DNA of 64,000 nucleotides from Rossellomorea marisflavi. GTDB lineage: Bacteria > Bacillota > Bacilli > Bacillales > Bacillaceae_B. The stretch is from the NCBI GenBank assembly GCA_003667865.1, contig CP033051.1, positions 3,560,501-3,624,500 of the forward strand, read 5' to 3'. How positions within the stretch are numbered: position 1 is the first letter of the stretch; every line of letters starts with the position of its first letter. A program made the position numbers and the translations under genes. Below are positions 47,481-56,433 of the stretch, in pieces. The notes under the pieces are model-generated. The model saw nothing but the letters and a program-made list of their open reading frames with translations. It did no database searches and was not told the DNA's origin.

Positions 47481-48403
47481 GAAGAAACGGTTATCAACGT
47501 TATGGTGTTCCCGTAAGTGGTGCGATGGATACTTGGGCATTTCAATTAGCCAATTTACTTGTTCAAAATCCGCTCAATACACCTAGTTTAGAAATCACAC
47601 TAATTGGACCAACTCTAAGGTTTACGAAAACGATGTATATTTCGGTTTGCGGAGCGGACCTCTCCCCTACATTAAATAACGTACCGATTAGAATAGGTAA
47701 AAGAATCTTAATCAAAAAGGGAGACGTTCTTCGTTTCGGAAAACCTCTTTCCGGATGTCGCGCTTATATTGCCTTTTCTGGTGGACTACTAGTACCTAAC
47801 ACCCTTAATAGCTCTAGCACTTACTCTCCTTCTGAAATAGGAGGCAAAGATGGACGTGCCTTAGTTGCAGGGGACGAATTATTCATTGATTCACATCCTT
47901 CGCAAGTACTTGTTCATGATAGCAACTGGTTCTTATCCCCGATGTTATTTCAGTATAATACAAACCAAGTGATTAGGATTGTAAAAGGAAAACAATGGGA
48001 TTGGTTTACAGAAGAAGCTCACCGAATCATAACAGAACAAAAATTCTTCATTCAACCTAACTCTGATAGAATGGGATATCGTGTTACATCTGACTTGAAG
48101 CTCACTCTAACACATTCTCAGGAGCTTATTACCGAAGGAACATCGATCGGAACGATACAAGTTCCAGCTAGTGGTGATCCTATTATTCTCCAAGCAGATT
48201 GCCAACCAACTGGTGGTTACCCTAAAATTGCGCATGTTATATCATCTGACCTGCGTATACTTGCACAAAAAAAACCAAATGAATATATACGTTTTAAAAT
48301 TGTTGAACGATACGAGGCAATGGAGAGTCTAAGAAATTCCCATAAACAATTAAACTATGTCGGTAAAGCTATAGAACGTAAACTTTTAAATCAAAACTTA
48401 TAA
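47429..48403 (+). CDS. pxpC: 5-oxoprolinase subunit PxpC (KipA)
   Basis: This 324-residue biotin-carboxylase-like CarA/KipA family protein contains [26 protein letters not shown] at the start and SDRMGYRV and [20 protein letters not shown] later. It combines with PxpB in the ATP-dependent ring opening of 5-oxoproline. GGGAGG lies 7 bases before the ATG at 47429, which places the start inside pxpB. Confidence 0.93.
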   Translation: MGVIVEKAGLYTTIQDLGRNGYQRYGVPVSGAMDTWAFQLANLLVQNPLNTPSLEITLIGPTLRFTKTMYISVCGADLSPTLNNVPIRIGKRILIKKGDVLRFGKPLSGCRAYIAFSGGLLVPNTLNSSSTYSPSEIGGKDGRALVAGDELFIDSHPSQVLVHDSNWFLSPMLFQYNTNQVIRIVKGKQWDWFTEEAHRIITEQKFFIQPNSDRMGYRVTSDLKLTLTHSQELITEGTSIGTIQVPASGDPIILQADCQPTGGYPKIAHVISSDLRILAQKKPNEYIRFKIVERYEAMESLRNSHKQLNYVGKAIERKLLNQNL

Positions 48404-48413
48404 GGAGAATGTC

Positions 48414-49142
48414 ATGATTGATTTGAACTGTGATTTAGGTGAAAGCTTCGGTATATACCAACTAGGTTGTGATAAGGATATCATGCCTTTTGTCTCCTCA
48501 GTTAACATCGCTTGTGGTTTTCATGCAGGAGATCCCACTACAATGCACAGAACAGTGGAATTAGCTCATAAATTTGAAGTAAATATTGGAGCACACCCAG
48601 GATTAAATGATGTAATTGGGTTTGGCAGAAGAAGTATTAAAATAACCCCACAAGAAGCATATACATTAGTCCTTTATCAAATTGGTGCTCTTGAGGCTTT
48701 TTTAAGAGCAAAGGGAAAGACCCTTCACCATGTGAAACCACACGGTGCGTTATACAATATGGCTGCTAAAGAAGAAGAGCTAGCAGTGAATATTGCACAA
48801 GCAGTTTATGACTTTAATCCATCACTCATACTTTTCGGCCTTTCAGGCAGTTGTCTAACAACTGCAGGTGAAAAGCTAGGCTTAAAGGTTAGACATGAGG
48901 TTTTTGCAGACCGCACGTATCAAGATGATGGTTCATTAACACCTAGATCTTTTGAAAATGCCGTAATCGATAATGAACAACAAGCTATTGAACAGGTTGT
49001 ACAAATTGTTCAACAAGGAAAAGTTAAAACCGTTACAGGAAATTCAATTTCAATTAAAGCGGATACGATATGCTTGCACGGAGATAATGTCAATAGTGTA
49101 CAATTTGCAAAGAAGATTTCACATATACTTCATAACGTGTAA
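48414..49142 (+). CDS. pxpA: 5-oxoprolinase subunit PxpA (LamB/YcsF family)
   Basis: This 242-residue protein starts [12 protein letters not shown] with the LamB/YcsF signature and continues with [30 protein letters not shown], and [17 protein letters not shown]; the conserved His/Asp residues form the active site. It is the third subunit of 5-oxoprolinase. The gene order here is pxpB-pxpC-pxpA. AAGGAG lies 5 bases before the ATG. Confidence 0.95.
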   Translation: MIDLNCDLGESFGIYQLGCDKDIMPFVSSVNIACGFHAGDPTTMHRTVELAHKFEVNIGAHPGLNDVIGFGRRSIKITPQEAYTLVLYQIGALEAFLRAKGKTLHHVKPHGALYNMAAKEEELAVNIAQAVYDFNPSLILFGLSGSCLTTAGEKLGLKVRHEVFADRTYQDDGSLTPRSFENAVIDNEQQAIEQVVQIVQQGKVKTVTGNSISIKADTICLHGDNVNSVQFAKKISHILHNV

Positions 49143-49157
49143 ATGAAAGAACTATAT

Positions 49158-49187
49158 GAAGCCATTTCTTAATTGAAAGAATGGCTT
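49158..49187 (+). terminator. intrinsic terminator of pxpBCA
   Basis: GAAGCCATT / AATGGCTTC hairpin shortly after pxpA. Confidence 0.7.
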
Positions 49188-49212
49188 CTAATCTCTTTCA
49201 ATAATACCATCT

Positions 49213-49884
49213 CTATTTTTTATTAGTTCCTATTTGTCTAATGATATCGGAAGGAAATACCTCTACACCTGCTCTTTCATGTAAAGCTACTCTATACATT
49301 GCCTGCGCAACAACTTTCCCCTCTATTGGTTTATACTTTCTTAATTCCCCAGAAAAGACAAATGGAATTACTTTCGACAAAACTTCAGCGGCTTTTTCTC
49401 CAAACCGAAAATCGTTTCTATTTCCTAAAAGTAATGATGGTCTAAAAATTTTCAACCCAAGTAAGGATAATTTCCTTAGCTCTGATTCCATTTCTCCCTT
49501 TACTGCATTATAAAAAACGCGAGATTTATGATTAGCTCCCATTGCAGAAATAACAATAAACTGTGAGACACCCTTCTCACTAGCCATTCTTCCTAAAGTA
49601 ACAGGATAGTCCAAGTCTACCTTTTTAAAATTTTGCTTTGTTTTTGCTACTTTAATTGTCGTTCCTAGACAACAAAATATATGATCGACGCCCCTGTTTA
49701 ATTGATAATGCCCTAGCGTATTAAAATCAACAATTGTTTCTTCTAGTTTCTCATGTGTAATACCTGTTGTGCTACGGACCCATACAATCACCTTTAGATA
49801 TTCTTCTGATTCTAGTAGGGTTTGAACCAAATTACTACCTACCAAACCTGTTGCCCCAACTACGAGTGCAATCTTTTGTTTCAT
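49213..49884 (-). CDS. NAD(P)-binding oxidoreductase, atypical SDR (TIP30/CC3-like)
   Basis: This 223-residue protein begins with a nucleotide-binding motif ALVVGATGLVGSNLV and continues HIFCCLGTT, FIVISAMGAN, and FYNAVKGEMESEL, where Tyr and Lys form the SDR YxxxK pair. FRPSLLLGNR is typical of atypical SDRs related to TIP30. The substrate is unknown. AAGGAG lies 7 bases before the ATG at 49884, which I prefer over the longer frame. Confidence 0.82.
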   Translation of the reverse strand: MKQKIALVVGATGLVGSNLVQTLLESEEYLKVIVWVRSTTGITHEKLEETIVDFNTLGHYQLNRGVDHIFCCLGTTIKVAKTKQNFKKVDLDYPVTLGRMASEKGVSQFIVISAMGANHKSRVFYNAVKGEMESELRKLSLLGLKIFRPSLLLGNRNDFRFGEKAAEVLSKVIPFVFSGELRKYKPIEGKVVAQAMYRVALHERAGVEVFPSDIIRQIGTNKK

Positions 49885-50011
49885 AATTAGACTCCTTAAA
49901 ATTTGATGTATATAAATTGCTGTTTTCTCACTTTTCTCATTTTCCATATTTACTAGTTGAAACTTTGTTTATGAATAATCAATAGACTTCTTCTAGAGCT
50001 ACATTCTTAAA

Positions 50012-50037
50012 TACCCGCTACATGGAACGTAACGGGT
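50012..50037 (-). terminator. weak intrinsic terminator of the DHH gene
   Basis: TACCCG.TA / TA.CGGGTA hairpin read on the minus strand; the T-run after it is poor. Confidence 0.5.
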
Positions 50038-50047
50038 AAGCTTAAAA

Positions 50048-51316
50048 CTAATGATGAATATTATTATGATGACTCTCAGGCTTAATATCAACTTCAAAAA
50101 ACGTTGGGCTATATAAATCCATTTCATCGTTTATTATTTTATAATACATTAGCTGTTGTGAAATATAGCCGATATACACATCGTCTCGTGTTAACCACGC
50201 TGCATACACTCTTTTAACGTGCCTCTCTGCTAGCTCAAAGCTTGTGAAAACCTCATCTAATTGTTGATTATACTCCACTACCCATTCTTCTTTCCCTTTT
50301 TGATATATAAACAAGAGATCATCATGACGATTTTCATACAAAGTTCCATTTAACGAAGATTTATGATTGTACCGATTCTGTTGTGCATCCTCTTTAAGAG
50401 GCTCTAAGTGAAAGGGATTTTCTACAAAACACTTGAAGGCATCTTCTGTTATGATACAACCTGCTGCTTTAGGATGTCCTCCTCCTTCGTATCGGCTGGC
50501 AATTTCAGATACGTCAATATAGTCGTGGATTGTTCTCATTGAAATCCTTCTCGACCCTACATTAACAAGGGCAATATAATCAAGATGTGGGAATTCTTTT
50601 CCTAATACATTACCTAGTTCCGATAAATTCTGTTCAGCGTATACAATCCCTACACACTCTTCGTTAATAAACGTTTGAATTAACTCGCGTTTCTTTCTAA
50701 TTATATACCTTTCTGTTCTATCTTCTTCTACATTTAAAAAGCGCTCCTCAAATTCATCGAACTGAAAAGAATCCTTTTTGTTTTTTAATCTACTTACCAT
50801 TGTTTCTTCGAAATCATCAATTGACTGAGAAAAAAACAAATCATTTAATCGTTTCGCTTCTAAGATTTGTTTCTGATCCCATTCCCACGTATCGTATAAA
50901 CGGACAAGCTCCACAAATTCCTCTAATGCTTTTGAAGATTCCAATTGACTCTTTTCAATTAGATATTTAAATAAAAGTGATGTTGCAGCTGAAGAAACTC
51001 CCTCACTATGAGAAGCTACCACTGTGGCCCATTTATATTCATTTAAAAAAAGTGCAGATTGATGGTGGTCAAGAAGTATAACCTGACCACCATTCTTCAC
51101 ATAATCATCAACCTTCTTAGCTACCTCCTCTGATACTGATAAGTCTGTAATAATCAGAGTTGTATTTTTAGGTGGCTTTTGCAAAAAGCGTTCTACTTGC
51201 CGATTAATCGAACCAACGGAATGATATCGAACGTGAACTTTCTCTCCAAATGCAATTTTTGATAGAATTCCACAACCTACTCCATCTAAATCTGTATGGG
51301 TCATAACATGATACAT
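50048..51316 (-). CDS. DHH-family phosphoesterase, NrnB/YngD-like oligoribonuclease
   Basis: This 422-residue protein starts with MTHTDLDGVGCG (metal motif DxDG), then IITDLS, the eponymous LLDHHQSA, and a C-terminal DHHA1-type substrate motif RYEGGGHPKAAG. NrnB of B. subtilis degrades short RNA oligonucleotides (nanoRNA) and can act on pAp-like substrates. The extra C-terminal 80 residues (from about 340) look like a separate small domain. Monocistronic. Confidence 0.85.
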   Translation of the reverse strand: MYHVMTHTDLDGVGCGILSKIAFGEKVHVRYHSVGSINRQVERFLQKPPKNTTLIITDLSVSEEVAKKVDDYVKNGGQVILLDHHQSALFLNEYKWATVVASHSEGVSSAATSLLFKYLIEKSQLESSKALEEFVELVRLYDTWEWDQKQILEAKRLNDLFFSQSIDDFEETMVSRLKNKKDSFQFDEFEERFLNVEEDRTERYIIRKKRELIQTFINEECVGIVYAEQNLSELGNVLGKEFPHLDYIALVNVGSRRISMRTIHDYIDVSEIASRYEGGGHPKAAGCIITEDAFKCFVENPFHLEPLKEDAQQNRYNHKSSLNGTLYENRHDDLLFIYQKGKEEWVVEYNQQLDEVFTSFELAERHVKRVYAAWLTRDDVYIGYISQQLMYYKIINDEMDLYSPTFFEVDIKPESHHNNIHH

Positions 51317-51522
51317 ATATAATCACCTATTTCTATTGTTTCACTTATTTTTTGTAATCATTTTAATATGTATACACTCGTTAAAAACCTCTCTATAACA
51401 GGATTTATGAAACTATCCTAGAATCAAGATATATAAAGCTTATAAAAAAACTGTACAAATGATGAATATTATACAAGTGTTCATCAAATATTATAAGTAC
51501 ACTATACAAAGGAGGGATAGAG

Positions 51523-51708
51523 ATGGCAAATAACACAAACAACTTAGTGGTACCAAATGCTCAACAAGCTCTTGACCAAATGAAATATGAAATCGCCAAT
51601 GAATTTGGTGTAGATTTAGGTGCTGAAACAACAGCGCGCGCTAACGGTTCTGTTGGTGGCGAGATTACAAAGCGCCTTGTACAAATGGCTGAACAACAAT
51701 TAGGCTAA
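51523..51708 (+). CDS. alpha/beta-type small acid-soluble spore protein
   Basis: This 61-residue SASP has [25 protein letters not shown] and [15 protein letters not shown], the two conserved DNA-binding helices. EIANEFGV contains the cleavage site used by the germination protease GPR. These proteins coat spore DNA and protect it from UV and heat. AAAGGAGG precedes the ATG. The gene is probably expressed late in the forespore (sigma-G), though I could not assign a clear sigma-G promoter. It is the clearest evidence that the organism forms spores. Confidence 0.95.
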   Translation: MANNTNNLVVPNAQQALDQMKYEIANEFGVDLGAETTARANGSVGGEITKRLVQMAEQQLG

Positions 51709-51916
51709 TGGTTCGTTACCATTAATCACCTCACATCACTACACACACACCATAGGGGTTGACCAATTAAATACATCATAACCAATGTTCATCTACCAGA
51801 GCTTCAACAAAATAGCTAGATTGCACATTAAGATTTTGAAGCACACACCATGATAGTAACATTGAGCATGCTGTATGATGATATTGGTCAGCCTCCCATC
51901 TAAAAGAGGGGTTAAT

Positions 51917-52084
51917 ATGCTACATTCCTTGAAAGATCGAGAATTACTCTTTTTATATAAATCACTTATCCAATCATCTGAATATGTAAAAGATCAACAT
52001 CAACGATTTATGCTACTCGACATTAAAGATGAAATTGGAAAACGACTATACTTACACTCTTCAAGGCTACAACAACAAGATTAA
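51917..52084 (+). CDS. small helical protein, unknown function
   Basis: This 55-residue protein, beginning MLHSLKDRELLFLYKSLIQS, is predicted helical. AGAGGGG lies 5 bases before the ATG at 51917. The pattern L(K/S)DREL...Y and (D/E)EI.KRL recalls the Sda fold but has an insertion, so I do not call it Sda. A terminator shared with the convergent gene follows. Confidence 0.6.
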   Translation: MLHSLKDRELLFLYKSLIQSSEYVKDQHQRFMLLDIKDEIGKRLYLHSSRLQQQD

Positions 52085-52143
52085 ACAACATCTCTAATTC
52101 ACACACCATAATCAATAAATACACACACACAACATTCCAAAGC

Positions 52144-52178
52144 AAAGGACCTATCTCAATACGAGCATAGGTCCCTTT
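52144..52178. terminator. bidirectional intrinsic terminator
   Basis: AAAGGACCTAT / ATAGGTCCCTTT with one bulged base, between convergent genes. Confidence 0.75.
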
Positions 52179-52180
52179 AT

Positions 52181-52519
52181 TTATTGTCTTTTGTTGATTT
52201 GATATAAGTGATCTCCCTCATATACAATCCTAACTTTCTCACCAATTTTAAAATCTAAATACAAATCACACTCTACGATATACGTTTTGTCATTACTAAA
52301 CTCCATTGCACATTGACTTTTTTCTGATTGTGAATCTAACGTAATCTGCCTATCTGTCGTAATACCTTGAGCTTTGTCTGAAAAACTCTCACTAAAAAAT
52401 TTTTCTTTTATAACAACTTCCTCTGTGACAGGTTTTGATTTAAAAACGTAAACCATTAATCCCGCTAAAGTCAAAGCACTACAGGTTAAAACAATCATTT
52501 TTATTAATGTTTTGCTCAC
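52181..52519 (-). CDS. membrane-anchored small protein, unknown function
   Basis: This 112-residue protein has one N-terminal membrane helix (MIVLTCSALTLAGLMVYVF), then a soluble region with a Cys pair (QCAMEF..VECDLYLDF) and a beta-rich end (GEKVRIVYEGDHLYQIN). GGGGGAG lies 5 bases before the GTG at 52519. The soluble part faces outward by the positive-inside rule. The family is not recognised. Confidence 0.6.
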   Translation of the reverse strand: MSKTLIKMIVLTCSALTLAGLMVYVFKSKPVTEEVVIKEKFFSESFSDKAQGITTDRQITLDSQSEKSQCAMEFSNDKTYIVECDLYLDFKIGEKVRIVYEGDHLYQINKRQ

Positions 52520-52627
52520 TTTTGCTCCCCCAATAGTAAAGTACAAATACATTATATTGAGGGTAGGAAATTTTATGTCTGATAAAACGAAAGTCGAAAG
52601 TCTATTTTTGTAAAGATGAGAATGTCT

Positions 52628-53020
52628 TTACGAAAGGAAACGTGCTTTTTGATTTGGATTTGGAAGCATACATTGATCTTTTTTACCAAACCATTTGTAA
52701 CGATTCATAGCTACAACTTTATAAAGGGGTTCTCTTATCTTCACTGGTAGAAGTAATAAAATTGCTAGTCCCTTCCAACCACCATCTAATCTCTTGCATA
52801 CTTTTAATGCAGCTGTTGATTGAATAGACGCTTGATTATTTTCTATTAAGACAAAACTGTCTATGTCTTTTGGTAATTGATGTTGATTGATTAACCTTTT
52901 GCCAATTTCACTTTGTAATGAAGCAAAATAGAAATACTGGTTTCGATCCCTCTTTATGACAAACTGCACAGCTGAGTTACATAGATTACAAACTCCATCA
53001 AACAAGATAATCCCAGACAC
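52628..53020 (-). CDS. DCC-family thiol-disulfide oxidoreductase (DUF393, YuxK-like)
   Basis: This 130-residue protein begins with the family motif ILFDGVCNLC (DxxCxxC), followed by VIKRDRN, FASLQSE, and STAALKV. It has a thioredoxin-like active site, and members are predicted thiol-disulfide oxidoreductases of unknown substrate. The start is GTG with AAAGGAG upstream. Monocistronic. Confidence 0.88.
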   Translation of the reverse strand: MSGIILFDGVCNLCNSAVQFVIKRDRNQYFYFASLQSEIGKRLINQHQLPKDIDSFVLIENNQASIQSTAALKVCKRLDGGWKGLAILLLLPVKIREPLYKVVAMNRYKWFGKKDQCMLPNPNQKARFLS

Positions 53021-53168
53021 TCTATATCACTCCTTTATTAAATATATTTTACCATCATGAAAAGGATTTTAGAATAGACTAAAAAAAGACACAACATTCT
53101 TCCGATAGGCAGTTTAGTTGTAAAGTACAAAATTGAAAATTACAGTCAAAAATGAGCTACTATTTTAT

Positions 53169-53208
53169 ACTGAGATCCTGATATAGTTTGTTAGGATCTC
53201 AGTCTTTT
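53169..53208 (+). terminator. orphan intrinsic terminator
   Basis: Perfect ACTGAGATCCT / AGGATCTCAGT hairpin followed by CTTTTCG on the plus strand, with no plus-strand gene before it in the previous kilobase. Confidence 0.6.
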
Positions 53209-53302
53209 CGTAGAATATCATACGTTGTTTCATAAACACGGCATATTTAACTAAAGAATGATGAGTTTAATGCAGAATGGGGCATACAGCATGATGAGGC
53301 AT

Positions 53303-53574
53303 GCGGACATTTGTTCCGTTAATTTAGCTTAAAACAAGGAATTTGAGGTGTAAGCGGACATCCGTTCCTCTATTTTGCAAAATCAAGTCCATTTTCCAAA
53401 TGAATTCTGATAATAGCGGAATGAATGTCCATCAACACTCCAAAAAGCGCGATATTTAGTAAAATAACGGAATAAATGTCCTCTACCAAATAGCTGCATC
53501 GTTAACAGGGCTTTGTTGAAGATCGTGTCACATTTCTAACAGTGAACATATTTCCTCTAAGAGAATGAATATCC
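53303..53574. repeat. cluster of short interspersed repeats in alternating orientation
   Basis: At least four copies of a 16-18 base unit occur: GCGGACATTTGTTCCG (53303), GCGGACATCCGTTCC (53354), and, inverted, AGCGGAATGAATGTCC (53415) and AACGGAATAAATGTCC (53466). Two weaker copies lie at 53543-53574. Each is flanked by A/T-rich sequence of the TTATTTTGC kind. No gene lies in this 0.9-kb gap (53021-53912). Confidence 0.65.
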
Positions 53575-53742
53575 ATAATGGATGATTAAATATGTTATGA
53601 TTTTGCTAACAATCAGCAAATAAATCGGCTATAGAAATCAAAATGTCACAATAAATTTTTCAATGTAGTCAATAGGAATACGAATGAATATGTGAAGACA
53701 CCAATAAAAATGAATAATTCGTTACTATTCCAACAAAAAAAT

Positions 53743-53773
53743 AACATACGAATATGTTGCGAATTCGTATGTT
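53743..53773 (-). terminator. intrinsic terminator of the small two-helix gene
   Basis: Perfect 11-bp arms AACATACGAAT / ATTCGTATGTT, followed by ATTTTTTTG on the minus strand. Confidence 0.78.
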
Positions 53774-53912
53774 AAGAATATTGTTTTTCTTTTATTGTAC
53801 TCTTAAACTGAACTACTTAATCTTACAAGATGTGTCTCTTTTATTCTGTTTCTACATATTATTGAAAAGAGTGTTTATATTAACAACCGTTACGCAAAGA
53901 AACTTCTTTTCA

Positions 53913-54083
53913 TTATGAATACATTATAATTCCAGTAACTAAAGTTAATAGAAATGATAAACTGATAAGCATTTTAAATTTGGTCAAAGCAAAATGTTGT
54001 TTTCTTTTCGTAGTTAAAACAAATTGATAGACAAAGGATAAACTAAAGAAAAGGACAAGACTTACCCAAAACACAAAAATCAT
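53913..54083 (-). CDS. small two-helix membrane protein
   Basis: This 56-residue protein consists of two membrane helices (IFVFWVSLVLFFSLSFVYQF and LISLSFLLTLVTGIIMY) joined by a basic loop TTKRKQHFALTKFK. GGAGG lies 8 bases before the ATG at 54083. A hairpin terminator lies 140 bases downstream. The function is unknown. Confidence 0.65.
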   Translation of the reverse strand: MIFVFWVSLVLFFSLSFVYQFVLTTKRKQHFALTKFKMLISLSFLLTLVTGIIMYS

Positions 54084-54273
54084 GATCAAAACCTCCAATT
54101 AAGTTATTTTCTACTATAAGAATACTCTAATCTTTTTTTATTCCTACTTAAAAAATTCCCATTTTTCACGTTTTACAAACCTAGTAAATACAATTTAATT
54201 TTAATAATACTAATACCCCTCATGCATCCTATTAGACGAAGTAATTAATAGAAAGGTTTCAAAGAAATTAAAA

Positions 54274-54302
54274 AAAGCTAAAGTATCTACACTTTAGCTT
54301 TT
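54274..54302 (-). terminator. intrinsic terminator of the alcohol dehydrogenase gene
   Basis: AAAGCTAAAGT / ACTTTAGCTTT hairpin with a T-run on the minus strand. Confidence 0.88.
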
Positions 54303-54307
54303 GCTAA

Positions 54308-55441
54308 TTATGGTTTTAAAATTACTTTTAAACAATCATCACTTCTATCATTAAACATCTGATACCCTTTACTTGCTTCTTCCATTGGTAGTGTATGAGT
54401 AATAATCTCTGTCGGATCAATCTTTTCGGATTCAATCATTTTATAGATTTCAGGCATAAAGGTTCTTGCATGTGCCTGTCCCATACGTATTTGTATATTC
54501 CGTGAGAAGAAAGCACCTAATGGGAATAGATTGTAATTACCACCATAGACACCAGTAATTTGATACGTTCCACATTTTTTTACTGCTTTTGTAGCAATTT
54601 GAATCGGCCCTAAAGTTCCACCCTGAAGCTTAAACTTCTGCTCTATAAATTCAAGGGGCGATAGCTTCCCATCCATACCTACACAATCTATTACAACATC
54701 GGCTCCACCTTTGGTCGTTTCCTTCAGCACTTCGCCCATATCTGCATGTTCAGTAAAGTTAAAGGTTTCAACTTTATTGTACTTCCTTGCTCTTTCAAGC
54801 CTAAAAGGAATATAATCGACAGCTATTACCCGTTTTGCTCCTTGTAGCCATGCAAACTTTTGAGCATAGAAACCGACTGGTCCACAACCTAAAACAATAA
54901 CTGTATCACCCTTTTTAACGCCTCCATTAAGCACACTCCAATAGGCAGTTGGTAGAACATCGGAAAGGAACAAAAGCTTTTCATCATCAAGCTCGCTATC
55001 TTCTGGAATTTTAAAAGGAGTAAAATTCCCGTATGGAACTCGTAAGTATTCTGCTTGGCCTCCTGGATAATCACCAAACTTCTCTGAATATCCGAATAAT
55101 CCACCGGAATCATAATGAGGGTTGGAGTTATCACATTGACTAACAAGCTCTTGTTGACAGTAGTAACATTGACCACATGCAACGGTAAATGGAATAACAA
55201 CACGATCTCCCTTTTTAACCATCGTTACTTCTGGCCCAACTTCTTCAACAATCCCCATCGGTTCATGACCGATCACGTATCCTATCGGCAATGGAAAATT
55301 CCCACGATATAGATGCAAATCAGATCCACAAATGGCTGTAGAAGTCACTTTAATAATGACATCGTCTGGATCTTGAATCTCTGGTGCTCTTACACTTTTT
55401 ACGGCTATTGAGTTTTTCCCTTGATATGTAACAGCCTTCAT
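54308..55441 (-). CDS. zinc-dependent alcohol dehydrogenase (MDR family)
   Basis: This 377-residue enzyme has the catalytic-zinc motif CGSDLHLYRG with GHEPMGIVEEVG, the structural-zinc cluster CGQCYYCQQELVSQC, and the NAD-binding GCGPVGFYAQ. It resembles the glutathione-independent formaldehyde dehydrogenase and AdhB subgroup, with the typical insert YGYSEKFGDYPGGQAEYLRVPY. The real substrate is unknown. The frame opens with GTG at 55450, but GGAAGG fits the ATG at 55441. Confidence 0.9.
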   Translation of the reverse strand: MKAVTYQGKNSIAVKSVRAPEIQDPDDVIIKVTSTAICGSDLHLYRGNFPLPIGYVIGHEPMGIVEEVGPEVTMVKKGDRVVIPFTVACGQCYYCQQELVSQCDNSNPHYDSGGLFGYSEKFGDYPGGQAEYLRVPYGNFTPFKIPEDSELDDEKLLFLSDVLPTAYWSVLNGGVKKGDTVIVLGCGPVGFYAQKFAWLQGAKRVIAVDYIPFRLERARKYNKVETFNFTEHADMGEVLKETTKGGADVVIDCVGMDGKLSPLEFIEQKFKLQGGTLGPIQIATKAVKKCGTYQITGVYGGNYNLFPLGAFFSRNIQIRMGQAHARTFMPEIYKMIESEKIDPTEIITHTLPMEEASKGYQMFNDRSDDCLKVILKP

Positions 55442-55553
55442 GTCCATCACCTTCCAATAACGGTTTTTCTATACTAGTATTGGAAGGTATTTGGTATTTA
55501 TGCGTTGCTTTTTAATTAGGTGTTCTTATATTAAAGGATATTTCCTCGAATGG

Positions 55554-56141
55554 TTATACTTTTTGATTATGTTCTGACAAGTGATTCACTAAGTTATAAC
55601 CCTTAATTTTCCAGATCCCTTGAATGAAATGAAGATGATTAATACAACCATTATGTAATCCTATTTTACTTTCACGATCGTGATTTGTATCAAGCATTGA
55701 AAATATCATATGAATAACTGCACCATGTGCAACGACTAACACAGACTGATTAGGATACTTATTATGTATCTCACTAAGTCCATTTACTAGACGTTCCTTA
55801 AACTCTTCACCTGGTTCCTCATTCGGATATTGTCTATTTGGAAAACGGCTTTCTCGTTCTTCAAATTCCATTCCTTCAGCTACACCAAAATGTCTTTCCA
55901 TAAATTCATTCATTTCTACTATAGGTAGCATTAATTTTTCATTAATAATTGTAGCTGTTTCTTTTGCACGGCTTAAAGGACTAGAAACAATAAGATCAAA
56001 GTCCATTTCTGCTAGATAGTCTCGACATTCTCTAGCTTGCTGTTTTCCAGTCTGATTTAGTGGTATGTTTGTTTGACCTTGCATTTTCTTCATTAGATTC
56101 CAATCTGTTTGACCATGTCTAACAAGACAAAGCTTTGTCAT
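55554..56141 (-). CDS. histidine phosphatase family protein (PhoE/YhfR-like)
   Basis: This 195-residue enzyme has the RHG motif LVRHGQTDWN, where His is phosphorylated. It also has SSPLSRAKETA, the acidic EGMEFEE segment, and the second catalytic His in VVAHGAVIHM. Broad-specificity phosphatases of this family act on small phosphate esters. The ATG one codon earlier is too close to GGGAG, so I use the second. Confidence 0.88.
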   Translation of the reverse strand: MTKLCLVRHGQTDWNLMKKMQGQTNIPLNQTGKQQARECRDYLAEMDFDLIVSSPLSRAKETATIINEKLMLPIVEMNEFMERHFGVAEGMEFEERESRFPNRQYPNEEPGEEFKERLVNGLSEIHNKYPNQSVLVVAHGAVIHMIFSMLDTNHDRESKIGLHNGCINHLHFIQGIWKIKGYNLVNHLSEHNQKV

Positions 56142-56392
56142 CATTTCTCCCTCACTTTAAACTCAAGTATTTGTTCATTATTCTACCATATTTTAGTAGT
56201 GAGAACTGATTATATTAGCAATAAAAAAATCTTAGTATTAATCGTCGAATGAACTATAGGAAACATTTCGCTTTGGCTTTGATCTTTTTTTTCCTATACA
56301 AATAAAGGCTGTGAATCTTTTGAATAGAGCGAATGCTGGTGAGAAAGCGATATTTTCTATCCATTTAATATTGTCAGTTTGCAAAAACAAAG

Positions 56393-56428
56393 AAAAATCC
56401 AAAGAGGAACACTTCTCTTTGGATTTTT
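56393..56428 (-). terminator. intrinsic terminator of the sigma/anti-sigma operon
   Basis: AAAAATCCAAAGAG / CTCTTTGGATTTTT hairpin with a T-run on the minus strand. Confidence 0.9.
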
Positions 56429-56433
56429 GCTCA

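Noticed and set aside
51730-52135. CACACACA-rich stretches as a CRISPR or tandem repeat
   Set aside because: The runs are short dinucleotide tracts near small genes with no spaced repeats.
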